Below, in pieces: positions 47,953 to 55,815 of a stretch of 64,000 bases of DNA. The DNA is from Kitasatospora papulosa (GTDB taxonomy: Bacteria > Actinomycetota > Actinomycetes > Streptomycetales > Streptomycetaceae): contig NZ_JNYQ01000002.1 in NCBI RefSeq assembly GCF_000717245.1, forward strand, positions 186,001 through 250,000, read 5' to 3'. Under the pieces are notes generated by a model that saw only the letters and a list, made by a program, of their open reading frames with translations, made no database searches and was not told the DNA's origin. Each line of letters opens with the position of its first letter. Position 1 is the stretch's first letter. A program made the position numbers and the translations under genes.

Positions 47953-50220
47953 ATGCAACTCGCCGCGATCATCGTGTCGCTGGTTCTGATCGTGGTCGGC
48001 GTGGCACTTTTCGCCCGCGCCCTCCTGCAGATCTACACCTTCATGCGGCTCGGCCAGAACGTGCCCGCGGGCACCCGCACCGATGAGCCCGTACAACGCA
48101 CCGTCACCGTGGCCAAGGAGTTCCTCGGCCACACCCGCATGAACCGCTGGGGCATCGTCGGTGTCGCGCACTGGTTCGTGGCGGTGGGCTTCTTCTCGCT
48201 GCTGCTGACGATCGTCAACGCCGTCGGCCAGCTGTTCCAGGCCGACTGGCTGCTCCCGATCGTCGGCGAGTGGGCTCCGTACAACGTCTTCGTCGAGTTC
48301 ATCGGCACGATGACGGTGCTCGGCATCGTGGTCCTGATCGTGATCCGCCAGCTCAGCAGGCCGGACAAGCCGGGGCGCAAGTCCCGCTTCGCGGGCTCCA
48401 ACTTCGGCCAGGCGTACTTCGTCGAGGCCGTCATCCTCATCGTCGGCGTCTGCATCTTCATGCTCCACGCCCTCGAAGGCGCCCAGCACCACGTGGACAG
48501 CTACGAGGCGTCGTTCTTCATCTCGTACCCGGTGGTCTCCTGGCTCGAGGGCATGGACGTCTCCACGCTCCAGAACCTCACCTACTTCTTCGCCGGGCTG
48601 AAGATCGCGACCTCCTTCATCTGGATGATCACGGTCGCCCTGAAGACCGACATGGGTGTCGCCTGGCACCGCTTCCTCGCCTTCCCGAACATCTGGTTCA
48701 AGCGGAACGCCGGCGGCGCGGTCTCGCTCGGCGCGCTGCTGCCGATGACCTCGGGCGGCAAGGAGATCGACTGGGAGGACCCGGGCGAGGACGACACCTT
48801 CGGTGTCTCCCAGGTCGAGCAGTTCTCCTGGAAGGGCATCCTCGACTTCTCCACGTGCACCGAGTGCGGCCGCTGCCAGTCGCAGTGCCCCGCCTGGAAC
48901 ACCGGAAAGCCACTGTCCCCGAAGCTCCTGATCATGTCCCTGCGCGACCACGCGCACGCCAAGGCCCCCTATCTGCTGGCCGGCGGCGGCAAGGACATGG
49001 AGGGCAACGAGAAGGCCACGGAGGAGCAGCTCAAGGACGTTTCCGCGGCCGCCCTCGCGGAGGCCGAGCGCCCGCTGATCGGTACCGCCGAGGAGAACGG
49101 CGTCATCGACCCGGACGTGCTGTGGTCCTGCACCACCTGCGGTGCGTGCGTGGAACAGTGCCCGGTCGACATCGAGCACATCGACCACATCGTCGACATG
49201 CGTCGCTACCAGGTGATGATCGAGTCCGCGTTCCCGTCCGAGGCGGGCACGATGCTCAAGAACCTGGAGAAGAAGGGCAACCCCTGGGGGCTCGCCAAGA
49301 AGCAGCGCGTCGAGTGGACCAAGGAGGTCGACTTCGAGGTCCCGATCGTCGGCAAGGACGTCGAGGACCTCAGCGAGATCGACTACCTGTACTGGGTCGG
49401 CTGCGCCGGCGCCCTGGAGGACCGCGCCAAGAAGACCACCAAGGCCTTCGCGGAGCTGCTCCACATCGCGGGCGTCAAGTTCGCGATCATGGGCGGCGAC
49501 GAGAAGTGCACCGGTGACTCGGCCCGCCGCCTCGGCAACGAGCCGCTGTTCCAGCAGCTCGGCCAGGAGAACGTCGCGATGCTGAACATGGCGTTCGGCG
49601 AAGATGACGAGGACGACTCGACCAAGAAGTCGAAGGCGTCGAAGAAGATCGTCGCGACCTGCCCGCACTGCTTCAACACCATCGCGAACGAGTACCCGCA
49701 GCTCGGCGGCGAGTACGAGGTCATCCACCACACGCAGCTGCTCCAGCACCTGGTGGACGAGGGCAAGCTCGTGCCGGTCACCCCGGTCGAGGGCCTGATC
49801 ACGTACCACGACCCCTGCTACCTGGGCCGTCACAACAAGATCTACACGCCCCCGCGCGAGATCATCGCCAAGGTCCCGGGTCTGCGGAACGAGGAGATGC
49901 ACCGCCACAAGGAGCGCGGCTTCTGCTGCGGCGCCGGTGGTGCCCGGATGTGGATGGAGGAGCGGATCGGCAAGCGCATCAACAACGAGCGCGTCGACGA
50001 AGCCCTCTCGCTCAACCCGGACATCGTCTCCACCGCGTGCCCCTTCTGCCTCGTCATGCTGACCGACTCGGTCAACGGCAAGAAGAACGACGGCAAGGCG
50101 AAGGAGTCGGTGCAGGTCGTCGACGTGTCGCAGCTGCTCCTGGAGTCGGTGAAGACGCCCGCCGACCCGGCGGGCGACGAGGAGTCGGCCGACCAGCCGG
50201 AACCGGAACCCGTCCAGTAG
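47953..50220 (+). CDS. membrane Fe-S reductase, EtfD/heterodisulfide-reductase-like
   Basis: A 755-residue protein; ATG 47953 has GAGGAG 7 nt upstream. The N-terminal 280 residues have about six transmembrane helices with His residues suited to bind heme (cytochrome-b-like domain). Next comes a two-cluster ferredoxin domain (CTECGRCQSQCP and CTTCGACVEQCPVD), then two CCG domains (GCAGALEDRA..., CPHCFNT, DPCYLGRHN, FCCGAGGARMW, CPFCLVML) that bind a noncubane cluster. The layout matches mycobacterial EtfD (Rv0338c type), which passes electrons from fatty-acid oxidation via EtfBA to quinone. The acidic, Lys-rich insertion near 555-570 (EDDEDDSTKKSKASKK) is an exposed loop. Likely role: respiratory link of beta-oxidation. 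Confidence 0.88.
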   Translation: MQLAAIIVSLVLIVVGVALFARALLQIYTFMRLGQNVPAGTRTDEPVQRTVTVAKEFLGHTRMNRWGIVGVAHWFVAVGFFSLLLTIVNAVGQLFQADWLLPIVGEWAPYNVFVEFIGTMTVLGIVVLIVIRQLSRPDKPGRKSRFAGSNFGQAYFVEAVILIVGVCIFMLHALEGAQHHVDSYEASFFISYPVVSWLEGMDVSTLQNLTYFFAGLKIATSFIWMITVALKTDMGVAWHRFLAFPNIWFKRNAGGAVSLGALLPMTSGGKEIDWEDPGEDDTFGVSQVEQFSWKGILDFSTCTECGRCQSQCPAWNTGKPLSPKLLIMSLRDHAHAKAPYLLAGGGKDMEGNEKATEEQLKDVSAAALAEAERPLIGTAEENGVIDPDVLWSCTTCGACVEQCPVDIEHIDHIVDMRRYQVMIESAFPSEAGTMLKNLEKKGNPWGLAKKQRVEWTKEVDFEVPIVGKDVEDLSEIDYLYWVGCAGALEDRAKKTTKAFAELLHIAGVKFAIMGGDEKCTGDSARRLGNEPLFQQLGQENVAMLNMAFGEDDEDDSTKKSKASKKIVATCPHCFNTIANEYPQLGGEYEVIHHTQLLQHLVDEGKLVPVTPVEGLITYHDPCYLGRHNKIYTPPREIIAKVPGLRNEEMHRHKERGFCCGAGGARMWMEERIGKRINNERVDEALSLNPDIVSTACPFCLVMLTDSVNGKKNDGKAKESVQVVDVSQLLLESVKTPADPAGDEESADQPEPEPVQ

Positions 50221-50235
50221 CTGTCTCCCACCACG

Positions 50236-50276
50236 GAAGCGGCCGGACCTGCCTCGGGGGCAGGACCGGCCGCTTC
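50236..50276 (+). terminator. terminator downstream of the Fe-S reductase
   Basis: GAAGCGGCCGG (50236-50246) pairs with CCGGCCGCTTC (50266-50276); inside, CCTGCC pairs with GGCAGG. It follows the stop by 15 bp. Confidence 0.87.
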
Positions 50277-50465
50277 GGTCTTCCAGGAGCCGCTCGGGGC
50301 GTTCCTGGACACCACCGGCCGCCCCGGGAGGGACGCGGACGTCACTCCGCGGGGTGGGGCCGGCCCCCCGGGGTCCCCCTAGGGGATGTCACAGCTAGGC
50401 CGCAATGGGCCCCTTGTTCCCCCGGCCCCCACACCGCACCCGCAGGGACCAGGTACGTTCGACGT

Positions 50466-51392
50466 GTGGCTGGATTCAGGATCGGACGCGGCCGGGACAA
50501 CCGCACACCGCAACAACACCCGCAGCAGCAACAGCCGTACGGCGCACCGGCATCACCGCCGCCGCACGGCGGGCAGTCGTGGCCTCCGGCAGGAGGCGGC
50601 GGCACACCGTACAGAGGCTCCCAGGGCGCTCCGTACGGCGGCGGGCACGGCGGCAACGGACACGGGGGTGGGAACGGACACGCAGGCGGACACGGCGAAC
50701 CGGAGTACTTCGGCGACCCGCACCACCAGCCCTCGCAGCACGACCCGTATGCCAACGCCCCGGGTCACACCCAGGCGTTCAGCATCCACGAGGACCCGTA
50801 CGGCGACGGGAACACCTACCAGGCCGGCCAGGCCCCCGCACAGCCCTCGGGGCCCAGGCTGCACTGGAAGCAGCTGCTGAGCGGCATCGTGCTGCGGCCG
50901 GGTCCGACGTTCTGGCAGATGCGCGACTACCCCGTGTGGGGCACCGCGATCGCCGTCACGTTCGTCTACGGGCTGCTCGCGCTCTTCGGCTTCGACCAGG
51001 CGCGCGACGAGGCGATCCACGCGGAGGTCTCGACGGCCGCCCCGTACGTGATCTTCACCGGGGTCGGTTTCGTCATCGGCGGCCTGGTGCTCGGCGCCGT
51101 CACCCACACCCTGGCCCGCCAGCTCGGCGGCACGGGCGCCTGGCAGCCGACCGTGGGCCTGTCGATGCTCATCATGTCGATCACGGACGCGCCCCGCCTG
51201 ATCTTCGCCCTGTTCCTCGGCGGCGAGAACTCCCTGGTGCAGATCCTCGGCTGGATCACCTGGCTGGCGGCCGGAGCGCTCTTCACATCGATGGTGAGCA
51301 AGTCGCACGACCTGCCCTGGCCGAAGGCCCTGGGCGCCTCGGCGATCCAGCTGATCGCGCTGCTCTCGATCATCAAGCTCGGCACGATCTGA
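50466..51392 (+). CDS. Yip1-domain membrane protein with Gly/His/Pro-rich cytoplasmic N-terminus
   Basis: A 308-residue protein if it starts at GTG 50466 (MAGFRIGRGRDNRTPQQ); ribosome site weak. Residues 15-125 are low complexity, rich in Gln, Pro, Gly, His and Tyr. From about 130 (LHWKQLLSGIVLRPGPTFWQMRDYPVWG) a Yip1-type bundle of five transmembrane helices follows, ending ALLSIIKLGTI. Members are widespread in actinobacteria with unknown function; eukaryotic Yip1 proteins act in vesicle traffic. It has its own terminator. Confidence 0.83.
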   Translation: MAGFRIGRGRDNRTPQQHPQQQQPYGAPASPPPHGGQSWPPAGGGGTPYRGSQGAPYGGGHGGNGHGGGNGHAGGHGEPEYFGDPHHQPSQHDPYANAPGHTQAFSIHEDPYGDGNTYQAGQAPAQPSGPRLHWKQLLSGIVLRPGPTFWQMRDYPVWGTAIAVTFVYGLLALFGFDQARDEAIHAEVSTAAPYVIFTGVGFVIGGLVLGAVTHTLARQLGGTGAWQPTVGLSMLIMSITDAPRLIFALFLGGENSLVQILGWITWLAAGALFTSMVSKSHDLPWPKALGASAIQLIALLSIIKLGTI

Positions 51393-51414
51393 CCCGACCC
51401 GGTCCGACGTGCGA

Positions 51415-51444
51415 AGGGGCCCCGGTGCACTGCACCGGGGCCTC
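51415..51444. terminator. bidirectional terminator
   Basis: CCCGGTGCA (51421-51429) and TGCACCGGG (51431-51439) with a one-base loop at the apex, extended by GGGG and CCTC with a bulge. It lies between the convergent Yip1 and phosphoribosyltransferase genes. Confidence 0.78.
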
Positions 51445-51490
51445 TCCTGCGTCCACGCACACCCCGCGGTCCGGGGCGTGCGGACGACGT

Positions 51491-51991
51491 CTACGAGTCG
51501 AGGACCTGGCCGTCACGGCGTACGACGGGCTTCTCCACGCTCCACGGGAAGTTGATCCACTGGTCGGTCTTCTTCCACACGTACTCGCACTTCACGAGCG
51601 ACTGCGGCTTCTCGTAGATGACCGCGCTGCGCACCTCGGCCACATGGTCGATGCAGAAGTCGCGGACCAGCTTCAGCGTCTTGCCGGTGTCGGCGACGTC
51701 GTCGGCGATCAGGACCTTCTTCTGCGTGAAGTCGATGGCGTTCGGGACCGGCGCCAGCATGACCGGCATTTCCAGGGTCGTCCCGACGCCGGTGTAGAAC
51801 TCGACGTTCACCAGGTGGATGTTCTTGCAGTCCAGGGCGTATGCCAGACCGCCGGCGACGAACACCCCGCCGCGCGCGATGCTCAGCACGACGTCCGGCT
51901 CGAAGCCGTCGTCGGCCACCGCCTGTGCCAGCTCACGTACGGCATGCCCGAAGGCCTCGTACGTCAGATTCTCCCGCGCTTCACCAGCCAT
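51491..51991 (-). CDS. purine phosphoribosyltransferase (Gpt/HGPRT-like)
   Basis: A 166-residue type I phosphoribosyltransferase with the PRPP motif VLIADDVADTGKTLKL, the PPi loop VLSIARGGVFVAGGLAY and the C-terminal hood INFPWSVEKP typical of xanthine-guanine type enzymes. It probably salvages xanthine, guanine or hypoxanthine to the mononucleotide. ATG 51991. It lies 6 bp after the dcd stop in the same direction, giving a small nucleotide-metabolism operon. Confidence 0.87.
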   Translation of the reverse strand: MAGEARENLTYEAFGHAVRELAQAVADDGFEPDVVLSIARGGVFVAGGLAYALDCKNIHLVNVEFYTGVGTTLEMPVMLAPVPNAIDFTQKKVLIADDVADTGKTLKLVRDFCIDHVAEVRSAVIYEKPQSLVKCEYVWKKTDQWINFPWSVEKPVVRRDGQVLDS

Positions 51992-51997
51992 GCCGTA

Positions 51998-52573
51998 TCA
52001 CACCTGAGTCCGATGGAAGTTCATGTAGGAACGCGAGGCGGTAGGCCCTCGCTGGCCCTGATAACGCGATCCGTAACGCTCGGATCCGTACGGGAATTCG
52101 GACGACGAGGAAAGCCGGAACATGCACAGCTGCCCGATCTTCATTCCCGGCCAGAGCTTTATCGGCAACGTCGCCAGATTGGACAATTCGAGGGTGACGT
52201 GGCCCGAGAAACCGGGGTCGATGAACCCGGCGGTGGAATGCGTCACCAGCCCGAGCCGGCCGAGCGAGCTCTTCCCCTCCAGCCGCGACGCGAGGTCGTC
52301 GGGGAGCGAGATGACCTCGTACGTCGAGGCCAGGACGAACTCCCCGGGGTGGAGGATGAACGCCTCGTCGCCGTCCGGCTCGACCTGACGGGTCAGGTCG
52401 GTCTGCTCGACGGCGGGATCGATATGCGGATAGCGGTGGTTCTCGAACACCCGGAAGTAGCGGTCCAGCCGCACGTCGATGCTCGAGGGCTGCACCATCG
52501 AAGCGTCGAACGGGTCAATGCGAACCCGCCCGGCATCGATCTCGGCCCGGAGGTCCTTATCTGAGAGAAGCAC
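51998..52573 (-). CDS. dcd: dCTP deaminase
   Basis: A 191-residue trimeric enzyme making dUTP from dCTP (or dUMP if bifunctional). Catalytic and nucleotide motifs: MVQPSSIDVRL, EGKSSLGRLGL, HSTAGFIDPGFSGHVTLELSN with the catalytic Glu, and WPGMKIGQLCMF. Start ATG 52573 (MLLSDKDLRAEIDAGRVRI). It precedes the phosphoribosyltransferase gene in an operon. Confidence 0.97.
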   Translation of the reverse strand: MLLSDKDLRAEIDAGRVRIDPFDASMVQPSSIDVRLDRYFRVFENHRYPHIDPAVEQTDLTRQVEPDGDEAFILHPGEFVLASTYEVISLPDDLASRLEGKSSLGRLGLVTHSTAGFIDPGFSGHVTLELSNLATLPIKLWPGMKIGQLCMFRLSSSSEFPYGSERYGSRYQGQRGPTASRSYMNFHRTQV

Positions 52574-52641
52574 GCACCGAGGATACGCAGAACGCGCGAG
52601 TCGCCCCCAACCGGACCGCCCCGCGCGCCTGCGTCATTGCT

Positions 52642-52815
52642 CTAGCGCTCCTCGAACGCCACGGGAACAGCCTGCCGCAACCGAGCACAGCGCGGGCATC
52701 GGATCAGCCGCCCGGGCCCGATCCGCTGCGACCCGAGCTGCTGCATCGGGAACGACGACGCGGCAAAAACGTGCCCTTCGGCACAGCGGACGACGGTGCG
52801 CTCCATCGACTCCAT
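52642..52815 (-). CDS. small zinc-ribbon-like protein
   Basis: A 57-residue protein starting at ATG 52815 with GGAAGGGA 4 nt before. One Cys in VRCAEGHVF (with a His) and two in IRCPRCARLRQ suggest a small metal-binding ribbon (CxxGH...CxxC). It is rich in Met and Gln in the middle (FPMQQLGSQR). It is conserved in appearance with small Streptomyces proteins near dcd; function unknown. It stands apart (69 bp) upstream of dcd. Confidence 0.7.
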   Translation of the reverse strand: MESMERTVVRCAEGHVFAASSFPMQQLGSQRIGPGRLIRCPRCARLRQAVPVAFEER

Positions 52816-53038
52816 CAAGTCCCTTCCCCAACCAGCTATGGACGAGACCGCCACATTAGGGGATGAACAGGACGCCACTCCAGGCGGCACTCCGCCCACC
52901 CACGCTACGCCCTCAACTCCCGCCACCCACAACCGCGTCCACCCCGCGGAACGACACACAGGCCCCACGGCGGACACGCCGGGGGCCTGCGATGGGGTAC
53001 AGTGTGGGACGGTGCACAGCCGATCATCGGTGCGCTTC

Positions 53039-53112
53039 GCGGGTGTAGTTTAATGGTAGAACATGAGCTTCCCAAGCTCAGAGCGCGAGTTCGATTCTCG
53101 TCACCCGCTCCA
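53039..53112 (+). tRNA. tRNA-Gly (anticodon CCC)
   Basis: The acceptor stem GCGGGTG pairs with CACCCGC, the discriminator is T and CCA is encoded. The D arm is GTAGTTTAATGGTAGAAC, the anticodon stem TGAGC/GCTCA holds the loop TTCCCAA, giving CCC, and the T loop TTCGATT is standard. It reads glycine GGG codons. Its 3' part is duplicated exactly 2.1 kb downstream. Confidence 0.97.
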
Positions 53113-53114
53113 TG

Positions 53115-53148
53115 AAAAAGCCCCAGGCCAGCGGCCGGGGGCTTTCTT
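53115..53148 (+). terminator. tRNA-Gly terminator
   Basis: AAAAAGCCCC and GGGGCTTTCTT form the outer stem, with GGCC/GGCC inside, 3 bp after the CCA end. A near-copy lies at 55191-55225. Confidence 0.85.
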
Positions 53149-53558
53149 GCTGTTTCAGACCGGCCTGACCATCCCGTATCACCTCCGCACCTTGCCCCTC
53201 TTCCCGCTGTTCAGCGCCCTTCCGCCCGGCCATTACGCCCCAAGCCCGGCTTCAAACAACATCTACAAGGCGAGTCCGGTCTGGCGGGTCGGCATGCGCC
53301 GACTGCCGGAGGCGCGCGGACGCAGCCCTGTCACGCACACCTCCCGGCACCCGGCGCCCGCCACTGACGCCGATCGACCCCGGGCACCGACGAGTTGGCG
53401 TGCCATAACACGGGCCCACTGCATGCAAACCGGCCTTGATCTTCTCGAGTCTCACGGGACGTCGGCAGCAACTGCACCAGAAGCATTGCATTTGCGCAAC
53501 TTGCATTGAAGAACGTAACATGCCCTGCAGAGGATGAACGATCGGCGAGGTGGAACCT
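53149..53558. other. non-coding stretch inside the putative element
   Basis: About 410 bp with no gene that I can support. Base composition is less GC-rich, with mixed codon-position signal. It has TTGCATTTGCGCAACTTGCA-like short repeats near 53490-53507 shortly before the ATPase gene. Confidence 0.5.
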
Positions 53559-54980
53559 GTGAACGGATTCGTTGGGCGTCGTACGGAGCTCGGCCTTCTT
53601 GATGACCTACTGGCTCCTGTACGGACTGGCGGACGCAGCGGGCGGCCCGGGCGCGCCGTACTGATCCGAGGGCGCCGACGTGTCGGCAAGTCCCGGCTCG
53701 TGGAGGAGTTCCTGGAACGCTCCGGGCTTCCTCATGTCTTCTTCACCGCAGTGGGCGGCGCGAAGGCCGAGGACCTGGCAGGCTTCGCCGCCGAGCTCGC
53801 CGTCTCTCCACTCCCCGACGCCGGCCGCGTCGCGGACTTCGCCACCCCGCAGACCTGGGACGCGGCTTTGAGCCTGCTCGCCAGTGTCCTGCCTCCGGAC
53901 ACGCCCAGCGTGGTCGTGCTCGACGAGATGCCCTACCTCGTACGCGAGGACCCCGCTTTCGAGGGCGCGCTCCAGAAGGCATTCGACCGGACGTTGTCCA
54001 AGCTCCCCGTACTGCTCGTCCTCATCGGCTCGGACATCGCGATGATGGAGCAGCTGAACACCTACGGTCGCCCCTTCTACCAGCGCGGCACCGAGATGGT
54101 CGTACCTCCGCTCAATCCGACCGAGGTCGCCGCCATGCTCGACCTCCCGCCGGCTGAGGCGTTCGACGCCTTCCTGGTCTCTGGCGGCCTCCCGCTCGTC
54201 CTTGAGGAATGGCCTCCGGGTGCCACCCTCTGGGACTACCTGGAGCAGGCGCTGGCCCGTCCGACGTCCGCCCTCCTCGTCAGCGGCGAGCGCACTCTGG
54301 CCGCCGAGTTCCCCACAGAGGCACAGGCCCGCACCGTGCTGAGTGCCATCGGACACGGGGAACGCACCTTCACCCTGATCGGCCGGGCAGCCGGCGACCT
54401 CAATCCAGGCTCTCTGAAACGTTCCCTGGGGCTACTCACCAGCCGACGCATGGTGGCGGCCGACCTTCCGCTGTCCACCAGGCCGAGCCGCGAGAGCCGC
54501 TACCACGTAGCCGATCCATACCTGCGCTTCTGGCTCTCCTTCCTCGGGCCCGGCATCCCCATGATCGAGCGCGGGCGTGGACACCGTGTACTCGAATCGA
54601 TCCGCACCAGTTGGACGTCCTGGCGAGGCCGCGCCGTCGAGCCTGTGATCCGCGAGGCTCTGTGGCGCCTGACCGACGACCGGCTGCCCGAGGCCACCAA
54701 CGTGATCGGCGGCTACTGGACCCGCACCAACGACCCTGAAATCGACCTCGTCGGCGCCGACCGATCTCCTATCGCCAAGAAGATCACCTTCGTCGGATCC
54801 ATCAAGTGGCTGGAGAACAAGCCCTTCGACAACCGCGACCTCGCCCGACTCGTCACCCACCGCTCACAACTGCCCGGCACCGACGACTCCACCCCCCTGC
54901 TCGCCGTCGCCCGCAGCGGAAGCAGTGCCAACGGCGTCCTCAGCCTCACCCCCGACGACCTCATCACCGCTTGGGCGTGA
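53559..54980 (+). CDS. DUF234/archaeal-type ATPase with nuclease-like C-terminus
   Basis: A 473-residue protein; GTG 53559 (MNGFVGRRTELGLLDDLL) follows GAGG at 8 nt, with GTG 53550 as the alternative. It has a P-loop ATPase domain with RGRRRVGKSRL (Walker A), VVVLDEMPYLV (Walker B) and VLIGSDIAMM (sensor), then a winged helix (about 255-330) and a DUF234 C-terminus with the restriction-endonuclease fold: WTRTNDPEIDLVG and FVGSIKWLENKPFD. Nuclease members read ExK where this reads SIK, so the Glu is missing and cleavage is doubtful. Family members are of unknown role and are often carried on mobile DNA. It is the only gene inside the tRNA-bounded segment. Confidence 0.85.
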   Translation: MNGFVGRRTELGLLDDLLAPVRTGGRSGRPGRAVLIRGRRRVGKSRLVEEFLERSGLPHVFFTAVGGAKAEDLAGFAAELAVSPLPDAGRVADFATPQTWDAALSLLASVLPPDTPSVVVLDEMPYLVREDPAFEGALQKAFDRTLSKLPVLLVLIGSDIAMMEQLNTYGRPFYQRGTEMVVPPLNPTEVAAMLDLPPAEAFDAFLVSGGLPLVLEEWPPGATLWDYLEQALARPTSALLVSGERTLAAEFPTEAQARTVLSAIGHGERTFTLIGRAAGDLNPGSLKRSLGLLTSRRMVAADLPLSTRPSRESRYHVADPYLRFWLSFLGPGIPMIERGRGHRVLESIRTSWTSWRGRAVEPVIREALWRLTDDRLPEATNVIGGYWTRTNDPEIDLVGADRSPIAKKITFVGSIKWLENKPFDNRDLARLVTHRSQLPGTDDSTPLLAVARSGSSANGVLSLTPDDLITAWA

Positions 54981-55144
54981 CACGCCAAGGGCCGTCTCCC
55001 CCGCAGTGACCGCGTTCGTGCCCCATCCGTGCCCTTCGGAGCGGACAACAGCGGTCAAGCCCGGTGCCCGGAGACCACACCGGCCTTGCCCGACCCGGCC
55101 AAACATGCAGGGCAGAGTCACTGCAGCCGTTCAAGGACCGTTGA

Positions 55145-55193
55145 TTCCCAAGCTCAGAGCGCGAGTTCGATTCTCGTCACCCGCTCCATGAAA
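55145..55193 (+). repeat. right-hand 49-bp copy of the tRNA-Gly 3' end (att-like)
   Basis: It is identical to 53069-53117, including the T arm, acceptor 3' strand, CCA and ATGAAA. Without the 5' half it cannot be a functional tRNA. Confidence 0.95.
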
Positions 55194-55225
55194 GAGCCCC
55201 AGGCCAACGGCCAGGGGCTTTCTTG
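55191..55225 (+). terminator. second copy of the tRNA-type terminator
   Basis: GAGCCCCAGGCC and GGCCAGGGGCTTTC form a hairpin followed by TTGTTGG. It differs from the copy at 53115-53148 at a few bases. Confidence 0.75.
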
Positions 55226-55239
55226 TTGGCCCGGAGCGG

Positions 55240-55523
55240 AATCCGGATGTCGCCGACTGGCTTCGGTCAGCCAGGCCGGGGTGTACATCGGCTCACCATG
55301 GGGCCAGCCGCGCCGCCCCGCCCTCGTGCTGTACCAGCGACCTGCTCACGACACTGTCGCGTTCGATGCCGTGCGGTCCATCGGGTGACGTGCAGCCGAG
55401 CCCCAGGGCGCGCACCGGGTACGAGTGGCGGGCTGCGAGTTGCTGGGCCAGGTGTCGGCCCGTGGACGTGCCGTAGACGCCGGCCCCGTCGACTTCTTCC
55501 CTCTCACAGGCCGGATTCAGCAC
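55240..55523 (-). pseudogene. broken alpha/beta hydrolase
   Basis: On the minus strand the frame ending at 55293 reads VYGTSTGRHLAQQLAARHSYPVR (in parts) and LGCTSPDGPH, which is the nucleophile-elbow region of alpha/beta hydrolases (GxSxG as GTSTG). The match continues in a different frame as PMYTPAWLTEASRRHPD (plus about 55240-55290), so there is a frameshift between them. The N-terminal third and the C-terminus are missing. It is a decayed gene next to the element boundary. Confidence 0.6.
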
Positions 55524-55815
55524 GCGTCACGGCGCCGAGAGCGTCCGGCCGGCCCTTTGCCGATCGGAACCACCCACCATTCGATACGGCAGGCACCGTG
55601 TCATCAGAGCGTTCACCGCGGTCATGGTCCACGTCGTCACCCTTCGCATCTGGCGTGGACTTCTCGTGGAAGCCGGAGAGAAGCGCCCCTTCAGTTGCTG
55701 TCCGGCGTGCGCTCACCAAGCTGTAGGCCCCGGCAGCAGGAAACTCCACTGGCCGAGCAGGCCGTCGTGTCGCAGCAGTGACGTCACACCAAGGGCTTGA
55801 GGCGCGGCCAGGGAG
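55524..55815. other. non-coding stretch before the desaturase operon
   Basis: About 290 bp. Open frames on both strands are short and unlike known families. It may be further debris of the decayed region. Confidence 0.45.

Larger units (their letters stand above)
53069..55193. mobile_element. putative integrative element remnant bounded by tRNA-Gly 3'-end repeats
   Basis: The left repeat 53069-53117 lies in the tRNA-Gly gene (from the anticodon loop to 5 bp past CCA), and the right repeat 55145-55193 is identical over 49 bp. The next 30 bp after each repeat are also alike, both forming a terminator but with a few mismatches. That is the pattern left when an element with its own copy of a tRNA 3' end integrates. 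The 2-kb interior has one ATPase gene and no integrase, so the element may have lost it, or it was mobilised in trans. A simple local duplication is the alternative. Confidence 0.65.

Noticed and set aside
53039..53112. Second functional tRNA at 55145
   Set aside because: Only the 3' half is present at 55145-55193; it lacks the D arm and the 5' acceptor strand.
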